Positions 1-7,252 of a stretch of 36,446 nt of DNA are shown piece by piece. Position 1 is the stretch's first letter; each line of letters begins with the position of its first letter. Source of the DNA: an uncultured Clostridia bacterium (GTDB lineage: Bacteria > Bacillota > Clostridia > Christensenellales > Borkfalkiaceae); assembly GCA_947630605.1 (NCBI GenBank), contig CANRIO010000010.1:1-36446 (forward strand), read 5' to 3'. Below the pieces are notes generated by a model. The model had not been told where the DNA came from and searched no databases. It worked only from the letters and a program-made list of their open reading frames with translations. The position numbers were made by a program, and so were the translations under genes.

Positions 1-1210
1 CGTAGGGATTCGCAGGGGTGCCTGCGGGTGCGGGAGCGGGTGCGGGCGCATTGTTGATATTGGTCACGTAGGTAGGAGCGAAGTTGTTCTTCTGCGCATA
101 CTTCTCTCTCTCTTCGGCCTCTCTCTGCTCGAAGAGTGCGTCGTCGCGCTCTCTGCGTGCCCTGACGCCAAGGCGGACAGAGATCGTAACGGTGACGATG
201 AAGCCGAGAAGAAGACCTGCGACAAGGAGAATGGTCGCAATGAGCCAGAGGAGATAGAAGCCGTCCACTGCACTCTCATAACCCGCAAATACATAGCCGG
301 CAGAACCCGTCTCGACGATCGCCGTGATGTAGAAGGCGATGAGAACGAGGAAGGTGACGCCGAAGCGGATCGCGTCGAAGGCATATCCTCTCTTCCCTGC
401 GAAGCGGCAAACGGAGATGAGCACATTTGCAAGGATCATGTAGAAGAGGACGAGGCCAAACAAGCAGGTGTAGGGAGCGGGAGTGGTGACTGCTCCAGCG
501 AGGAAAAGGTAATCCGCGTAACTGATATGGGCAATGTTACCGCTGACCCCGTAGTAGGCAATGGAGTTGGTGAGCTGCGAAACGGGCATGATCATGCCGA
601 AGAAGGCAATGAGCGAGAAGATGAGCCCGAAGAGGGAGCCCACGCCGTGCCCCTTATTGGCAGCGCAGGAGGCGATCGCAAGGAAGACCACGCAGATGAT
701 GGCGATGATGCTGATCGGGAGATCGAAGAGATCGAGCGTGAAACCTGTTTGGTAAACGCTGACCGTAGTGATGGTGATCAGCATGAAGAACACGTAGGTG
801 ACGGTGACGAGCGTTGCGCTCGAGAAGGCGCACACCTTCGCGGACTTTCTTCTGCAGAGACCGACGATCATGCATACGAGCGAGACGACCACCGCAATCA
901 CGAGGAGGAATGCAAGGACGAGTTCGAAGTATTCCCAAATGGTCCCCGAGGTGACGCCGCCTGTTTTGCCGCCGAAGAGCTTCTCAAAGACGGCCCAGAC
1001 GAAACCGAGCAGGGTGCCCTGCAAGATCCCGGGGACGGAGCCCCATTCTCCAACAGAGATCTTCGTGTCGAAGAGGGAGCCGAGCCGAGAGAGCAAGCCG
1101 ATGAAGAGGCCGCCGACGGCGAGTACGAAGAAGACGATGCCGAGCGTGCGGTAGCCGGCTACGCGGGGTTGTTCCTCTTCGAGGTCGTCGTTTTCCAGAT
1201 TGTATTCCAT
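1..1210 (-). CDS. Multi-pass membrane protein of unknown function (3' end outside window)
   Basis: The reading frame is open on the minus strand from ATG at 1210 to the window edge, at least 403 residues. It starts MEYNLENDDLEEEQ, an acidic cytoplasmic N-terminus. About eight or nine hydrophobic segments follow (roughly residues 22-44, 60-78, 95-119, 128-150, 166-185, 190-208, 235-262, 275-295 and 315-345). After them comes a charged, probably cytosolic helix (RARRERDDALFEQREAEERE) and an Ala-Pro linker that runs off the edge. GGAGG lies 7 nt before the ATG and a near-perfect sigma-A promoter lies upstream. The plus-strand acidic ORF over it is a shadow. I recognise no family; the long tail after the membrane domain suggests a further cytosolic region outside the window. 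Confidence 0.7.
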   Translation of the reverse strand, partial: MEYNLENDDLEEEQPRVAGYRTLGIVFFVLAVGGLFIGLLSRLGSLFDTKISVGEWGSVPGILQGTLLGFVWAVFEKLFGGKTGGVTSGTIWEYFELVLAFLLVIAVVVSLVCMIVGLCRRKSAKVCAFSSATLVTVTYVFFMLITITTVSVYQTGFTLDLFDLPISIIAIICVVFLAIASCAANKGHGVGSLFGLIFSLIAFFGMIMPVSQLTNSIAYYGVSGNIAHISYADYLFLAGAVTTPAPYTCLFGLVLFYMILANVLISVCRFAGKRGYAFDAIRFGVTFLVLIAFYITAIVETGSAGYVFAGYESAVDGFYLLWLIATILLVAGLLLGFIVTVTISVRLGVRARRERDDALFEQREAEEREKYAQKNNFAPTYVTNINNAPAPAPAPAGTPANPY

Positions 1211-1256
1211 AAGATACCTCCGACGCTTTCTTTTGCGAAAGCTGATTGTCTATGAT

Positions 1257-1285
1257 ATTATAACATGAAAGAATACGGGTGTCAA
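1257..1285 (-). promoter_or_regulatory. Sigma-A promoter of the membrane protein gene
   Basis: On the minus strand, TTGACA (1285-1280) and TATAAT (1262-1257) are both consensus and 17 nt apart. They lead to a short 5' UTR ending in GGAGG and the ATG at 1210. Confidence 0.85.
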
Positions 1286-1398
1286 CACGGAAGAGAAAAA
1301 AAATGTCCTCCAAAACGAAAAAAATTATTATTTTTTGTCACGCATGCGTATACGTGTTGCCAAAATGTGAAAAACATGGCAAAAAGTCCCCGTGACGG

Positions 1399-1427
1399 TT
1401 GAAAAAACGGCCGCGGCATGGTATAAT
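1399..1427 (+). promoter_or_regulatory. Sigma-A promoter of the S41 protease gene
   Basis: TTGAAA (1399-1404), a 17-nt spacer and TATAAT (1422-1427). The start codon follows 38 nt after the -10 box. Confidence 0.75.
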
Positions 1428-1465
1428 CGAGGGCAGAGAAAGATCTTATGTTTCGGAGGCGTCCC

Positions 1466-2797
1466 ATGGCGGAAAGCGAAGAAAACGTCACCCCGAAAGA
1501 GGGGAAGATGAAAAAATGGAAAAAATGGGCGATCGCCGTCGGTGCGGTCGCATGTGCGCTTGCCCTCTTCGGGCTGGGCTGGCTGGGGATGTGGCTCTCT
1601 CTCGGGAAGAACACCCGCGCCCTCCTCTGGGCGGTAAAGACGGCGGAGAACAACTACTATCAAGACATCACCGAGGACGACATCTACGGCGGATTTTTCG
1701 ATTCCTTCACGGATACGCTCGACCCTTACTCGGGATATTATCCCAAAAAGGAGTACGGGGAGGTGCTCGACAGGAATGCGGGCAAGAGCGCGGGCTACGG
1801 ATTTTCCGTCTATGAGGAGGGCTCCACCGCCCATCCCTTCCTCTATTCGGTCACGGGAAATTCCCCCGCGGAGCGTGCAGGGCTGAGAAACGGCATGTAT
1901 ATCTTCGCCATCGGCGAGAGCGAAGAGACGCTGAAGGCGGCCTCGAAGGAGGGGATCACCGCCCTTTTGGACGGGGCAGAGGGGCCCGTCGTCTTCCGCT
2001 GCGGCTATGCCCGGGACGGCTCGGACGCGAAAAACTACACATTCGAATACGCCGAGTACCGCGTTTCTTACTGCCTGTATCGCGACATGGGTGGCTCCTA
2101 TCGCTTCGACCCGACCGATTTGAGCAAGAAAATTGACCTCGGCGATCCCCTCGCGGGCGCGGACATGGATACCGCCTACATCCGGTTCGACCGCTTCTAC
2201 GGGACGGCGCCGGAGGAGTTTGCCGCCTGCCTCGCCCTCATGAAGGAGCGGGGGAGAAAGAACCTCATCATCGACCTCCGCGGGAATGGCGGCGGATACC
2301 TCGACGACTTCTGCGAGATCGCCTCCCACCTTCTTAAAGACGCAGAGGAGGAGCGTCCCGTCGTCGCAAAGGCGAGATACAGGGACGGCGGCGAATATAT
2401 CTACCGCGCACCCCGAAACGACTATGACAAATATTTTTCGGAAGAATCCGAGGTGTATGTCATCGCAAACGAGAGCACCGCCTCCGCCTCCGAATGCCTC
2501 ATCGGGGCCCTTGTCTCCTACGGAACGCTTCCCTATGACCATATCTTCCTTCGGGCAAACGGCGGCAAGGCGCGCACATACGGCAAGGGCATCATGCAGT
2601 CCACCTATACGGACAGCGCGGGCAATGCGTTAAAGCTCACCGTCGCCGAACTCTTCTGGCCGAACGGCACGAGTATCCACGGGAAGGGCGTCACGGAGGC
2701 GGACGGCGCCATTCCGCTCTCGGGCGGGACGATCTTCGTGGAGGAGGACGGCATTTTGCGCGAAGTGCTTGGCGTAGTTTCGCAGACTGTCGGCTAA
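1466..2797 (+). CDS. S41 family carboxy-terminal processing protease (CtpA-like)
   Basis: Membrane-anchored extracytoplasmic serine protease of the C-terminal-processing family, 443 residues. A Lys-rich start (KMKKWKKW) and one transmembrane helix at about residues 22-45 put the catalytic part outside. A degenerate PDZ-like region follows (SPAERAGLRNGMYIFAI), then the S41 core: LIIDLRGNGGGYLDDF, the nucleophile region ESTASASE and the catalytic-lysine motif TYGKGIMQS, giving a Ser-Lys dyad. I chose ATG 1466 over the in-frame ATG 1448 because GGAGG sits 6 nt before 1466. Its stop overlaps the stop of the convergent small gene by a few bases. The natural substrate cannot be read from the sequence; proteins of this family trim secreted or lipoprotein C-termini, and some act in sporulation signalling. 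Confidence 0.9.
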   Translation: MAESEENVTPKEGKMKKWKKWAIAVGAVACALALFGLGWLGMWLSLGKNTRALLWAVKTAENNYYQDITEDDIYGGFFDSFTDTLDPYSGYYPKKEYGEVLDRNAGKSAGYGFSVYEEGSTAHPFLYSVTGNSPAERAGLRNGMYIFAIGESEETLKAASKEGITALLDGAEGPVVFRCGYARDGSDAKNYTFEYAEYRVSYCLYRDMGGSYRFDPTDLSKKIDLGDPLAGADMDTAYIRFDRFYGTAPEEFAACLALMKERGRKNLIIDLRGNGGGYLDDFCEIASHLLKDAEEERPVVAKARYRDGGEYIYRAPRNDYDKYFSEESEVYVIANESTASASECLIGALVSYGTLPYDHIFLRANGGKARTYGKGIMQSTYTDSAGNALKLTVAELFWPNGTSIHGKGVTEADGAIPLSGGTIFVEEDGILREVLGVVSQTVG

Positions 2798-3036
2798 CCC
2801 AATTTGTTCAAAAGCGCTTCCAATACCTTTTCGGCACCGTCTTTAGTGTTTGGGCGGTGCTCTTCTCTTTCGGGCGGTTCTGCATGCTCTGCTTCGGACA
2901 TGGGTAGGCCGTTTTTTGTGAGAAGGGCGACGAGGTCGCGGTTTTCACGGTAGAAGGAGAGGAAGGCGCGGAGCTTTTCGGCAAAGGCGGGGTCGCTTTG
3001 TGCCGCAAAGAGAAAAAATAGAAGGATGATTTCCAT
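2794..3036 (-). CDS. Small hydrophobic-N-terminus protein, unknown function
   Basis: 80 residues starting MEIILLFFLFAAQSDPAF. A short hydrophobic stretch is followed by an amphipathic helix with FYRENRDLVALL, a charged linker rich in Glu, Pro and Arg, and a final helix AEKVLEALLNKLG. The architecture resembles small unnamed clostridial proteins, but I cannot assign a function. The ribosome-binding site is weak. It is divergent from the 89-residue gene at 3100 across a strong hairpin, and it shares the palindromic CTAA with the stop of the S41 protease gene. A much longer frame that reads through here on the same strand is an artefact of GC-rich DNA. Confidence 0.55.
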   Translation of the reverse strand: MEIILLFFLFAAQSDPAFAEKLRAFLSFYRENRDLVALLTKNGLPMSEAEHAEPPEREEHRPNTKDGAEKVLEALLNKLG

Positions 3037-3042
3037 AGCACC

Positions 3043-3083
3043 ATGGTATGCGGGGAACCAAAAGGCGGGTTCCCGCATACCAT
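3043..3083. promoter_or_regulatory. Long inverted repeat between two divergent small genes
   Basis: ATGGTATGCGGG (3043-3054) pairs perfectly with CCCGCATACCAT (3072-3083). The pairing continues AACC/GGTT inside after one bulged G, giving a stem of about 16 bp with an 8-nt loop. There is no T-run on either side, so it is not an intrinsic terminator. It lies within the leaders of both divergent genes and could be a regulator site or an mRNA structure. Confidence 0.6.
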
Positions 3084-3099
3084 ACAGCGTGAGGTGACT

Positions 3100-3369
3100 A
3101 TGGGAGATTTCGCAAGTTTTACGCCCGGTAGCGGCAAAAAGCAGGATGAAACGCTGGAAAACGAGGTGCAGGGCATTGTAAACGCCTACCGCGGCAAGCC
3201 CGAGAGCGAGATGCTGCGGGCGATCTATGCCCGCGCCGTCGAGGGGAAGAAAGCGGGGACGCTCACGAATGAGCAGATCGACGCCTTCTATGCACAGCTC
3301 TCCCCCCTTCTCGACGGGTTGAAGCGGCGGAAACTCAAGAAGATTGTCGAGGAGCTGAAAAAGCTCTAA
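3100..3369 (+). CDS. Small helical protein, unknown function
   Basis: 89 residues, mostly amphipathic helix: Gly/Phe-rich start (MGDFASFTPGSGKK), a central SEMLRAIYARAVEGKK, then NEQIDAFYAQLSPLLDG and a very basic C-terminal helix (LKRRKLKKIVEELKKL). I chose ATG 3100 because GAGGTG lies just before it and the upstream in-frame extension is only the hairpin. The stop overlaps that of the convergent cysteine desulfurase. No family recognised. The divergent pairing with the 80-residue gene suggests that the two are functionally linked. Confidence 0.65.
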   Translation: MGDFASFTPGSGKKQDETLENEVQGIVNAYRGKPESEMLRAIYARAVEGKKAGTLTNEQIDAFYAQLSPLLDGLKRRKLKKIVEELKKL

Positions 3370-4481
3370 ATCTTCCCAAGGGCGGAGAGGAGGGCGTTGA
3401 CCTCCCGCATGCTCTGGAAGGGGGAAAGGGAGACCCGCACGAGCCCGCTTTCGGATGTCCCGAGTGCGCGATGCGCAAGGGGCGCGCAGTGCAGACCCCC
3501 GCGTACGGCGATGTCGAAGCGTTCGGAGAGAATGGTTGCGAGCTCTTCCGAGGGTACCATGTCGTGGGCAAAGGCCACGATCCCGCATGCGTTCGGCTGC
3601 GAATACGCCCGAAAGTGCGGCATTCCCGAAAGCTCCCCGAGGAGGGCGGAAGTGAGGCGGATGAGGTTTGATTCCCCCTCGCGCCGCTGTGCCTTTACCG
3701 TGAGAACGCCCTCGAAGAGGGAGGCGATCGCGGGATAGGAGAGGGTGCCCGCCTCGAGGCGGTCGGGATAGAAGGAGGGCATATCGAGGCTGAAGCTCTC
3801 GCTCCCCGTCCCGCCGAAGAGGATGGGATCGGGGTCGAATCTGTCCGAAAAGAGGAGGGCGGCCGCCCCCTGGATCGCATGCAGCCCCTTGTGCCCCGCG
3901 AGGGCGAGGGCGTCGATGCCCGTCTTTTTCATTTGGATGGGAAGGTGCCCCGCTCCCTGTGCCCCGTCCGAAAAGAGCAGCACGCGGGAGGGAAGGGCCT
4001 TTCGGATGGCAACAAGGTCGGGCGCATAGCCCGTCACGTTGGAGGCGGTCGTCACGCAGCACACGCGGGTATTCTCGCGGACGAGCGCGGCGATCGTCTC
4101 GGGGCGAAGGTTGCCCTCCCCATCGATGGGGGCGACGTCATAGTCGATGCCCGCCCTCTTTTTGAGATATTCAAGGGGGCGGAGGACGGAATTGTGTTCG
4201 AGGCAGGTGCAGATCGCATGGTCGCCCGCCTTCAGCGTTCCGAGGAGCATGAGGTTGAGTGCCTCTGTGCAGGAGCGGGTAAAGACGACGCGCTCATATC
4301 CGTAGCCGTCGAACACTTCGGATAGAAGATTCCTGCAGGCGAGGACGCGCTCGGCAAGAGCGATGGAGAGCCTGTGCCCGCTCCGGCCGGGGTTGGCGGC
4401 AAGGCGCATGGCGGCGAGCACCGCACTCTGCACGGCGGCAGGCTTAAAGCCGCCCGTGGCGGCGTTATCGAGATAGATCAT
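3366..4481 (-). CDS. Cysteine desulfurase family protein (class V aminotransferase fold)
   Basis: 371-residue PLP enzyme of the NifS/CsdB group, which removes sulfur (or selenium) from cysteine (or selenocysteine). It begins MIYLDNAATGG, the canonical N-terminus of the family. H96 (CLEHNS) stacks on PLP, D172 (FSDGAQGAGH) is the pyridine-nitrogen Asp, and K198 (LAGHKGL) is the Schiff-base lysine. The C-terminal substrate-loop region has RGGLHCAPLAH with the expected Cys. Start 4481 was chosen over longer frames because GGAG lies 6-7 nt upstream and the motif is at residue 1. It is divergent from a DUF3343 gene, a pairing known from selenium-related clusters. No selD or molybdenum hydroxylase gene is visible in the window, so the role (sulfur or selenium) stays open. 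Confidence 0.88.
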   Translation of the reverse strand: MIYLDNAATGGFKPAAVQSAVLAAMRLAANPGRSGHRLSIALAERVLACRNLLSEVFDGYGYERVVFTRSCTEALNLMLLGTLKAGDHAICTCLEHNSVLRPLEYLKKRAGIDYDVAPIDGEGNLRPETIAALVRENTRVCCVTTASNVTGYAPDLVAIRKALPSRVLLFSDGAQGAGHLPIQMKKTGIDALALAGHKGLHAIQGAAALLFSDRFDPDPILFGGTGSESFSLDMPSFYPDRLEAGTLSYPAIASLFEGVLTVKAQRREGESNLIRLTSALLGELSGMPHFRAYSQPNACGIVAFAHDMVPSEELATILSERFDIAVRGGLHCAPLAHRALGTSESGLVRVSLSPFQSMREVNALLSALGKI

Positions 4482-4536
4482 CTTGATCTCCGTTGGGGGA
4501 AAATTTACTCTATTATACGAAGGAGGGAGTTCATTC

Positions 4537-4773
4537 ATGACGGTTTTGGCGGTGTTCCGTTCGCGGGCGCAGACGCTCGACTTTATTGCCAAGGCAAGGG
4601 GCCTCGGCGTGCCCGCACAGGCTGTCTCCACGCCCAAGGAGGCGGGCGTGGGCTGCGGCATCTCTGCACGCTTCGAGGAGGGGTTTCTGGAGAAGGCGAG
4701 AATGCTCGTTCGGCAGAGGCCGTATTCCTCCTTTGCGGGATTTTTGCGGGAGGGACGCTACCTCGGGAGCTGA
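4537..4773 (+). CDS. DUF3343 domain protein (putative Se/S carrier-like)
   Basis: 78 residues. Starts MTVLAVFRSRAQTLDF, matching the opening beta strand and helix of DUF3343. A conserved-style segment GLGVPAQAVSTPKEAGVGCG follows, holding one Cys in a GCG context where the family carries its presumed Se/S-binding thiol, then a helix with FEEGFLEKARMLV. AGGAGGGAG lies 7 nt upstream of the ATG. The start regions of this gene and the divergent desulfurase are only 55 nt apart, so the two are probably co-regulated. The family has been linked by co-occurrence to selenium metabolism; the carrier role is inferred. Confidence 0.8.
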   Translation: MTVLAVFRSRAQTLDFIAKARGLGVPAQAVSTPKEAGVGCGISARFEEGFLEKARMLVRQRPYSSFAGFLREGRYLGS

Positions 4774-4780
4774 AAAGCGA

Positions 4781-4809
4781 TTGCAAAAATTTTTCCCGTG
4801 CGCTATAAT
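4781..4809 (+). promoter_or_regulatory. Promoter giving a leaderless nth mRNA
   Basis: TTGCAA (4781-4786), 17-nt spacer, TATAAT (4804-4809). The start ATG is at 4816, 6 nt after the -10 box, which is where transcription should begin. No Shine-Dalgarno is present. Confidence 0.75.
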
Positions 4810-4815
4810 GTCGGT

Positions 4816-5439
4816 ATGGACGTTCAAGCTGTTTTGACCGAGCTCAAAAAGCTCTACCCCGACGCGAAGCCCGCACTCCGCTTTTCAAGCCCGTACGAAC
4901 TTCTCGTCGCCGTCATCCTGTCCGCGCAATGCACGGATGAGCGCGTCAACAAGGTGACGGAGAAACTCTTCGCAAAATACAATACCCCCGAGCGCATGCT
5001 CGCTCTTTCCCAAGAAGAGCTCGAGGGCTATATCTTCTCCTGCGGCTTCTATCATAACAAGGCGGCGCACATTCTTTCCGCCTCGCGCGACATCTTGGAA
5101 AAGTTCGGCGGGAAGGTCCCGTCCTCTTTGGAAGAGCTCACGACGCTTGCTGGCGTCGGGAGAAAGACGGCCAATGTCGTCTATGCAGTGGCATTCGGCG
5201 GGGATGCGATCGCGGTGGATACCCACGTCTTCCGCGTCTCCAACCGTCTCGGCCTCGCCGAGGGCAATACCCCCGAAAAGGTGGAAAAGGGTCTCATGCG
5301 CGTCATTCCAAAAAAGGAGTGGTCGCGTGCGCACCACCTTCTCATCTACCACGGGCGGCGGGTGTGCCATTCGCAAAAGCCGAACTGCCAAGAATGCACG
5401 CTTGCGGATATGTGCAAATACCATAGCGAGCACCGGTAG
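4816..5439 (+). CDS. nth: Endonuclease III
   Basis: Bifunctional DNA glycosylase/AP lyase for oxidised pyrimidines in base excision repair, 207 residues (usual length for the family). The helix-hairpin-helix LAGVGRKTANVV carries the catalytic K117 and VDTHVFRVSNRLGL carries catalytic D135. The C-terminal [4Fe-4S] cluster ligands are C184, C191, C194 and C200 (spacing 6-2-5, exactly the Nth pattern). I place the start at ATG 4816: the in-frame GTG at 4798 lies upstream of and inside the promoter, and the predicted transcription start coincides with ATG 4816. Confidence 0.95.
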   Translation: MDVQAVLTELKKLYPDAKPALRFSSPYELLVAVILSAQCTDERVNKVTEKLFAKYNTPERMLALSQEELEGYIFSCGFYHNKAAHILSASRDILEKFGGKVPSSLEELTTLAGVGRKTANVVYAVAFGGDAIAVDTHVFRVSNRLGLAEGNTPEKVEKGLMRVIPKKEWSRAHHLLIYHGRRVCHSQKPNCQECTLADMCKYHSEHR

Positions 5440-5474
5440 AAATTCTTCCCCCAAGTTACATTTCCATGGGTATA

Positions 5475-5516
5475 AAAACCACCTCCGCGGCCAAAACTTA
5501 CCGCAGGAGGTTTTTT
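5475..5516 (+). promoter_or_regulatory. Hairpin that pairs with the Shine-Dalgarno of the coat gene; possible nth terminator
   Basis: ACCTCCGCGG (5481-5490) pairs with CCGCAGGAGGT (5501-5511) with one bulged A across a 10-nt loop, flanked by A-run and T6. The right arm contains the AGGAGG that serves the gene starting at 5519. The same structure with its T-run could terminate nth transcripts. Confidence 0.6.
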
Positions 5517-5518
5517 AT

Positions 5519-5716
5519 ATGACCGAACTTACCGCAAAGGATCTGGACGTTCTCGTCCATGTACTCACGGGAGAGGAGATGGCCTGCAAGAAGGCAAGGC
5601 TGTATTCCAACACGCTGACGGATGCGGCCCTCGCACAGGAGATGGAGCGCATCGCACAAAAGCATGAGGAGCGGTTCTGCTCGCTCATGACGCTTTTGGA
5701 AGGAGGAAGAAAATGA
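5519..5716 (+). CDS. Small helical protein, partner of the CotF-like coat protein
   Basis: 65 residues, MTELTAKDLDVLVHVLTGEE followed by ACKKARLYSNTLTDAALAQEMERIAQKHEERFCSLMTLL. The pattern of two helices with Glu and His spaced as in ferritin-like/CotF proteins suggests a shortened relative of the coat F fold. AGGAGG is 8 nt upstream of the ATG. The stop overlaps the next start as ATGA, so translation is coupled to the CotF-like gene. Likely deposited in the spore coat or involved in its assembly; this is inferred from the neighbour. Confidence 0.75.
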   Translation: MTELTAKDLDVLVHVLTGEEMACKKARLYSNTLTDAALAQEMERIAQKHEERFCSLMTLLEGGRK

Positions 5717-6006
5717 AACAGTCAAAGAGGGAGATCACGCTCTCCGAAAAGGACGCCCTTCAGGACCTTCTCGACCAGGAGAAATTGCTCATGACCTACT
5801 ACTCCGCCGCACTCACCGAGGGCAGCACGCAGGCCTTCCGCAAGGCCATCCTCAAAAATTACACCGCCCACGCCGAGACGCAGTTCGATGTGTTCGAGCA
5901 GATGCTCTCCCGCGGGTACTATGAGGTCCAGCCCGCGGCGAAGATGATGATCGACGAGAACGCCGAGAAATTCCAAAAGGTGAAAAAGCAGATCGCAGCG
6001 AGCTGA
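5713..6006 (+). CDS. Spore coat protein, CotF (coat F domain) family
   Basis: 97 residues matching the coat F domain: TLSEKDALQDLLDQEKLLMTYYSAALTE opens the first helix, then FRKAILKNYTAHAETQFDVFEQMLSRGYYEVQPA with the family's typical (R)G-[WY]-Y-x-V ending. It is a ferritin-like helical bundle without an obvious complete metal site. Translation is coupled to the upstream gene by ATGA. It indicates an endospore-forming ancestor or lifestyle, though such genes persist in lineages that have lost sporulation. Confidence 0.88.
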   Translation: MKQSKREITLSEKDALQDLLDQEKLLMTYYSAALTEGSTQAFRKAILKNYTAHAETQFDVFEQMLSRGYYEVQPAAKMMIDENAEKFQKVKKQIAAS

Positions 6007-6017
6007 GGACAGGGAGC

Positions 6018-6131
6018 ATGAAGAAGAAAAAGAAGGAAAAGACTTACCCGAAAAATCCGAACTACTGCATGATCACGCCCGACCCGAAGAAAAAGGAGGA
6101 GGAAAGCATCGCCTCCACGGGTCAATCATGA
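6018..6131 (+). CDS. Very small Lys-rich protein after the coat genes
   Basis: 37 residues starting MKKKKKEKTYPKNPNYC and ending ESIASTGQS. GAGG lies 9 nt upstream of the ATG, the gap to the coat gene stop is 11 nt, and the stop sits directly at the foot of a terminator hairpin. This layout favours a real third gene of the operon, possibly a small spore-associated protein. It is too short to judge by homology from here. Confidence 0.5.
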   Translation: MKKKKKEKTYPKNPNYCMITPDPKKKEEESIASTGQS

Positions 6132-6165
6132 GAATATCCCCCGTTTTCGGGGGATATTCATCTAT
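6132..6165 (+). terminator. Intrinsic terminator of the coat operon
   Basis: Perfect 12-bp stem GAATATCCCCCG (6132-6143) / CGGGGGATATTC (6148-6159) with a TTTT loop. The following T-tract is weak. Confidence 0.65.
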
Positions 6166-6227
6166 TTCGATAGTTATCAAAATAATGTAGCGGGCACTTC
6201 GCGGCCAAAATTCGCATAGGATAGGAT

Positions 6228-6872
6228 ATGACCGAAAACGACATGAAAAACCTCGCCCTATTTGATCTTCGCCATACGCTCGCCGCGGAGCTCTTTCTCG
6301 GATTTTGCTATCCTTGGGAGGTTTTGCCCCATATTTCCAAGGAAATCGCCAATATTTCGACATCTATCGAAATGCAATACTTGCAACCCGCGGAGGGCGT
6401 CTTTATCCATCCTACGGCGGTCATCGATCCGTCCGCCCGCTTGAATGCACCTTGTATCATCTGCGCACATGCGAATGTGCGATGCGGTGCATTTGTGCGG
6501 GGAGGGGTGCTCGTCGGGGAGGACTGCGTCGTGGGAAACAGCGTCGAACTCAAAAACTGCATTCTTTTCGACGGTGTGCAGGTGCCGCACTTGAGCTATG
6601 TGGGCGACAGCGTCCTGGGGCATTGTGCCCATCTCGGGGCGGGGGCGATCGCGTCCAACCTTCGCGGCGACAGGGAGAGGGTCACCATTCGCTTTGGCAA
6701 TGAACGCATTCCGACGGGTCTTAAAAAGTGCGGCGCCTTTCTCGGTGATTTTGCCGAGGCGGGCTGCAACGCCGTCCTGAACCCCGGGACCGTCCTCGGC
6801 CGCCGCGCCCGCGCCTATCCTTTGGTCTCCGTCCGCGGCTTCCACCCCGCGGATAGTGTTATACGGGAATAA
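6228..6872 (+). CDS. Left-handed beta-helix transferase-like protein
   Basis: 214 residues. After an N-terminal region of about 55 residues come hexapeptide repeats (IHPTAVIDPSARLNAPCIICAHANVRCGAF, VLVGEDCVVGNSVELKNCIL), then HLSYVGDSVLGHCAHLGAGAIASNLRGD. This last segment resembles the C-terminal acetyltransferase half of GlmU (family motif YVGDS...GAG...N). No nucleotidyltransferase domain is present. Similar stand-alone proteins are annotated as UDP-N-acetylglucosamine pyrophosphorylase-related. The acyl or acetyl acceptor is unknown. The start is weakly supported (AGGAT only); the ATG at 6243 is an alternative. Confidence 0.78.
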   Translation: MTENDMKNLALFDLRHTLAAELFLGFCYPWEVLPHISKEIANISTSIEMQYLQPAEGVFIHPTAVIDPSARLNAPCIICAHANVRCGAFVRGGVLVGEDCVVGNSVELKNCILFDGVQVPHLSYVGDSVLGHCAHLGAGAIASNLRGDRERVTIRFGNERIPTGLKKCGAFLGDFAEAGCNAVLNPGTVLGRRARAYPLVSVRGFHPADSVIRE

Positions 6873-7218
6873 AAAAATGCCGTTATAAAGGCGATGTTGT
6901 GGTAAAACGCGTCATTCTGGACCGAAAAAGTTAATACAACTGTTCGCGAAAGCACCTCTCCGAAGAATCCCGAACTACGAAGTCCGAGGCTTCTAAATCG
7001 TCATGCTGAACGTAGTTGAAGCATCACCGCATTATAAAAATAAGGTGATGTTTCGACAGGCTCAACATGACGAATTTAGAATGAGACGCCGTTTATCAAA
7101 GTCCGAGTTTTCATCCTCGGGATGCTTCGGGGATAGGCCGCCGTGGACTTCGTTATTACATGGTCGGCTAAGCGAAAGCACCTCTCCGAAGAATCCCCCA
7201 AAACGTAAGTCCGAATAA
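6873..7218. repeat. Gene-free stretch filled with dispersed repeats
   Basis: No gene seen. A 26-bp direct repeat (GCGAAAGCACCTCTCCGAAG and following bases) occurs at 6946-6971 and 7172-7197. Between them lies an inverted element at 6999-7072, CGTCATGCTGAAC...GAAGCATCACC against GGTGATGTTTC...TCAACATGACG. The same elements recur near 19.2-19.7, 24-25, 29.4, 32.8 and 34.4-34.7 kb. Confidence 0.75.
6999..7072. repeat. REPIN-like palindromic element, copy 1
   Basis: Two inversely oriented arms start with CGTCATG and end with CATGACG, flanking an AT-rich centre. Similar two-armed copies are at 19533-19603 and 24967-25038. Confidence 0.7.
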
Positions 7219-7250
7219 TAAAAAAAACCGCCGATGGGGTCGGCGGTAAA
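7219..7250 (-). terminator. Terminator of the small Xre regulator
   Basis: ACCGCCGA (7227-7234) / TCGGCGGT (7240-7247), followed on the minus strand by a long T-run (A-run on plus). An almost identical hairpin is at 8686-8706. Confidence 0.8.
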
Positions 7251-7252
7251 TT

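Noticed and set aside
527-1255. Acidic 242-residue plus-strand frame
   Set aside because: Antisense of a membrane protein gene with promoter and Shine-Dalgarno; the His/Asp/Glu-rich translation is typical of a mirrored hydrophobic protein.
2794-4062. 422-residue minus-strand frame running through the desulfurase region
   Set aside because: Only its last 80 codons look like protein; the rest is Arg/Pro-rich and out of frame with the well-supported desulfurase.
6873-7218. Plus-strand 71-residue frame at 7003-7218
   Set aside because: It is a translation of the palindromic repeat; the same peptide-like strings occur wherever the repeat does.
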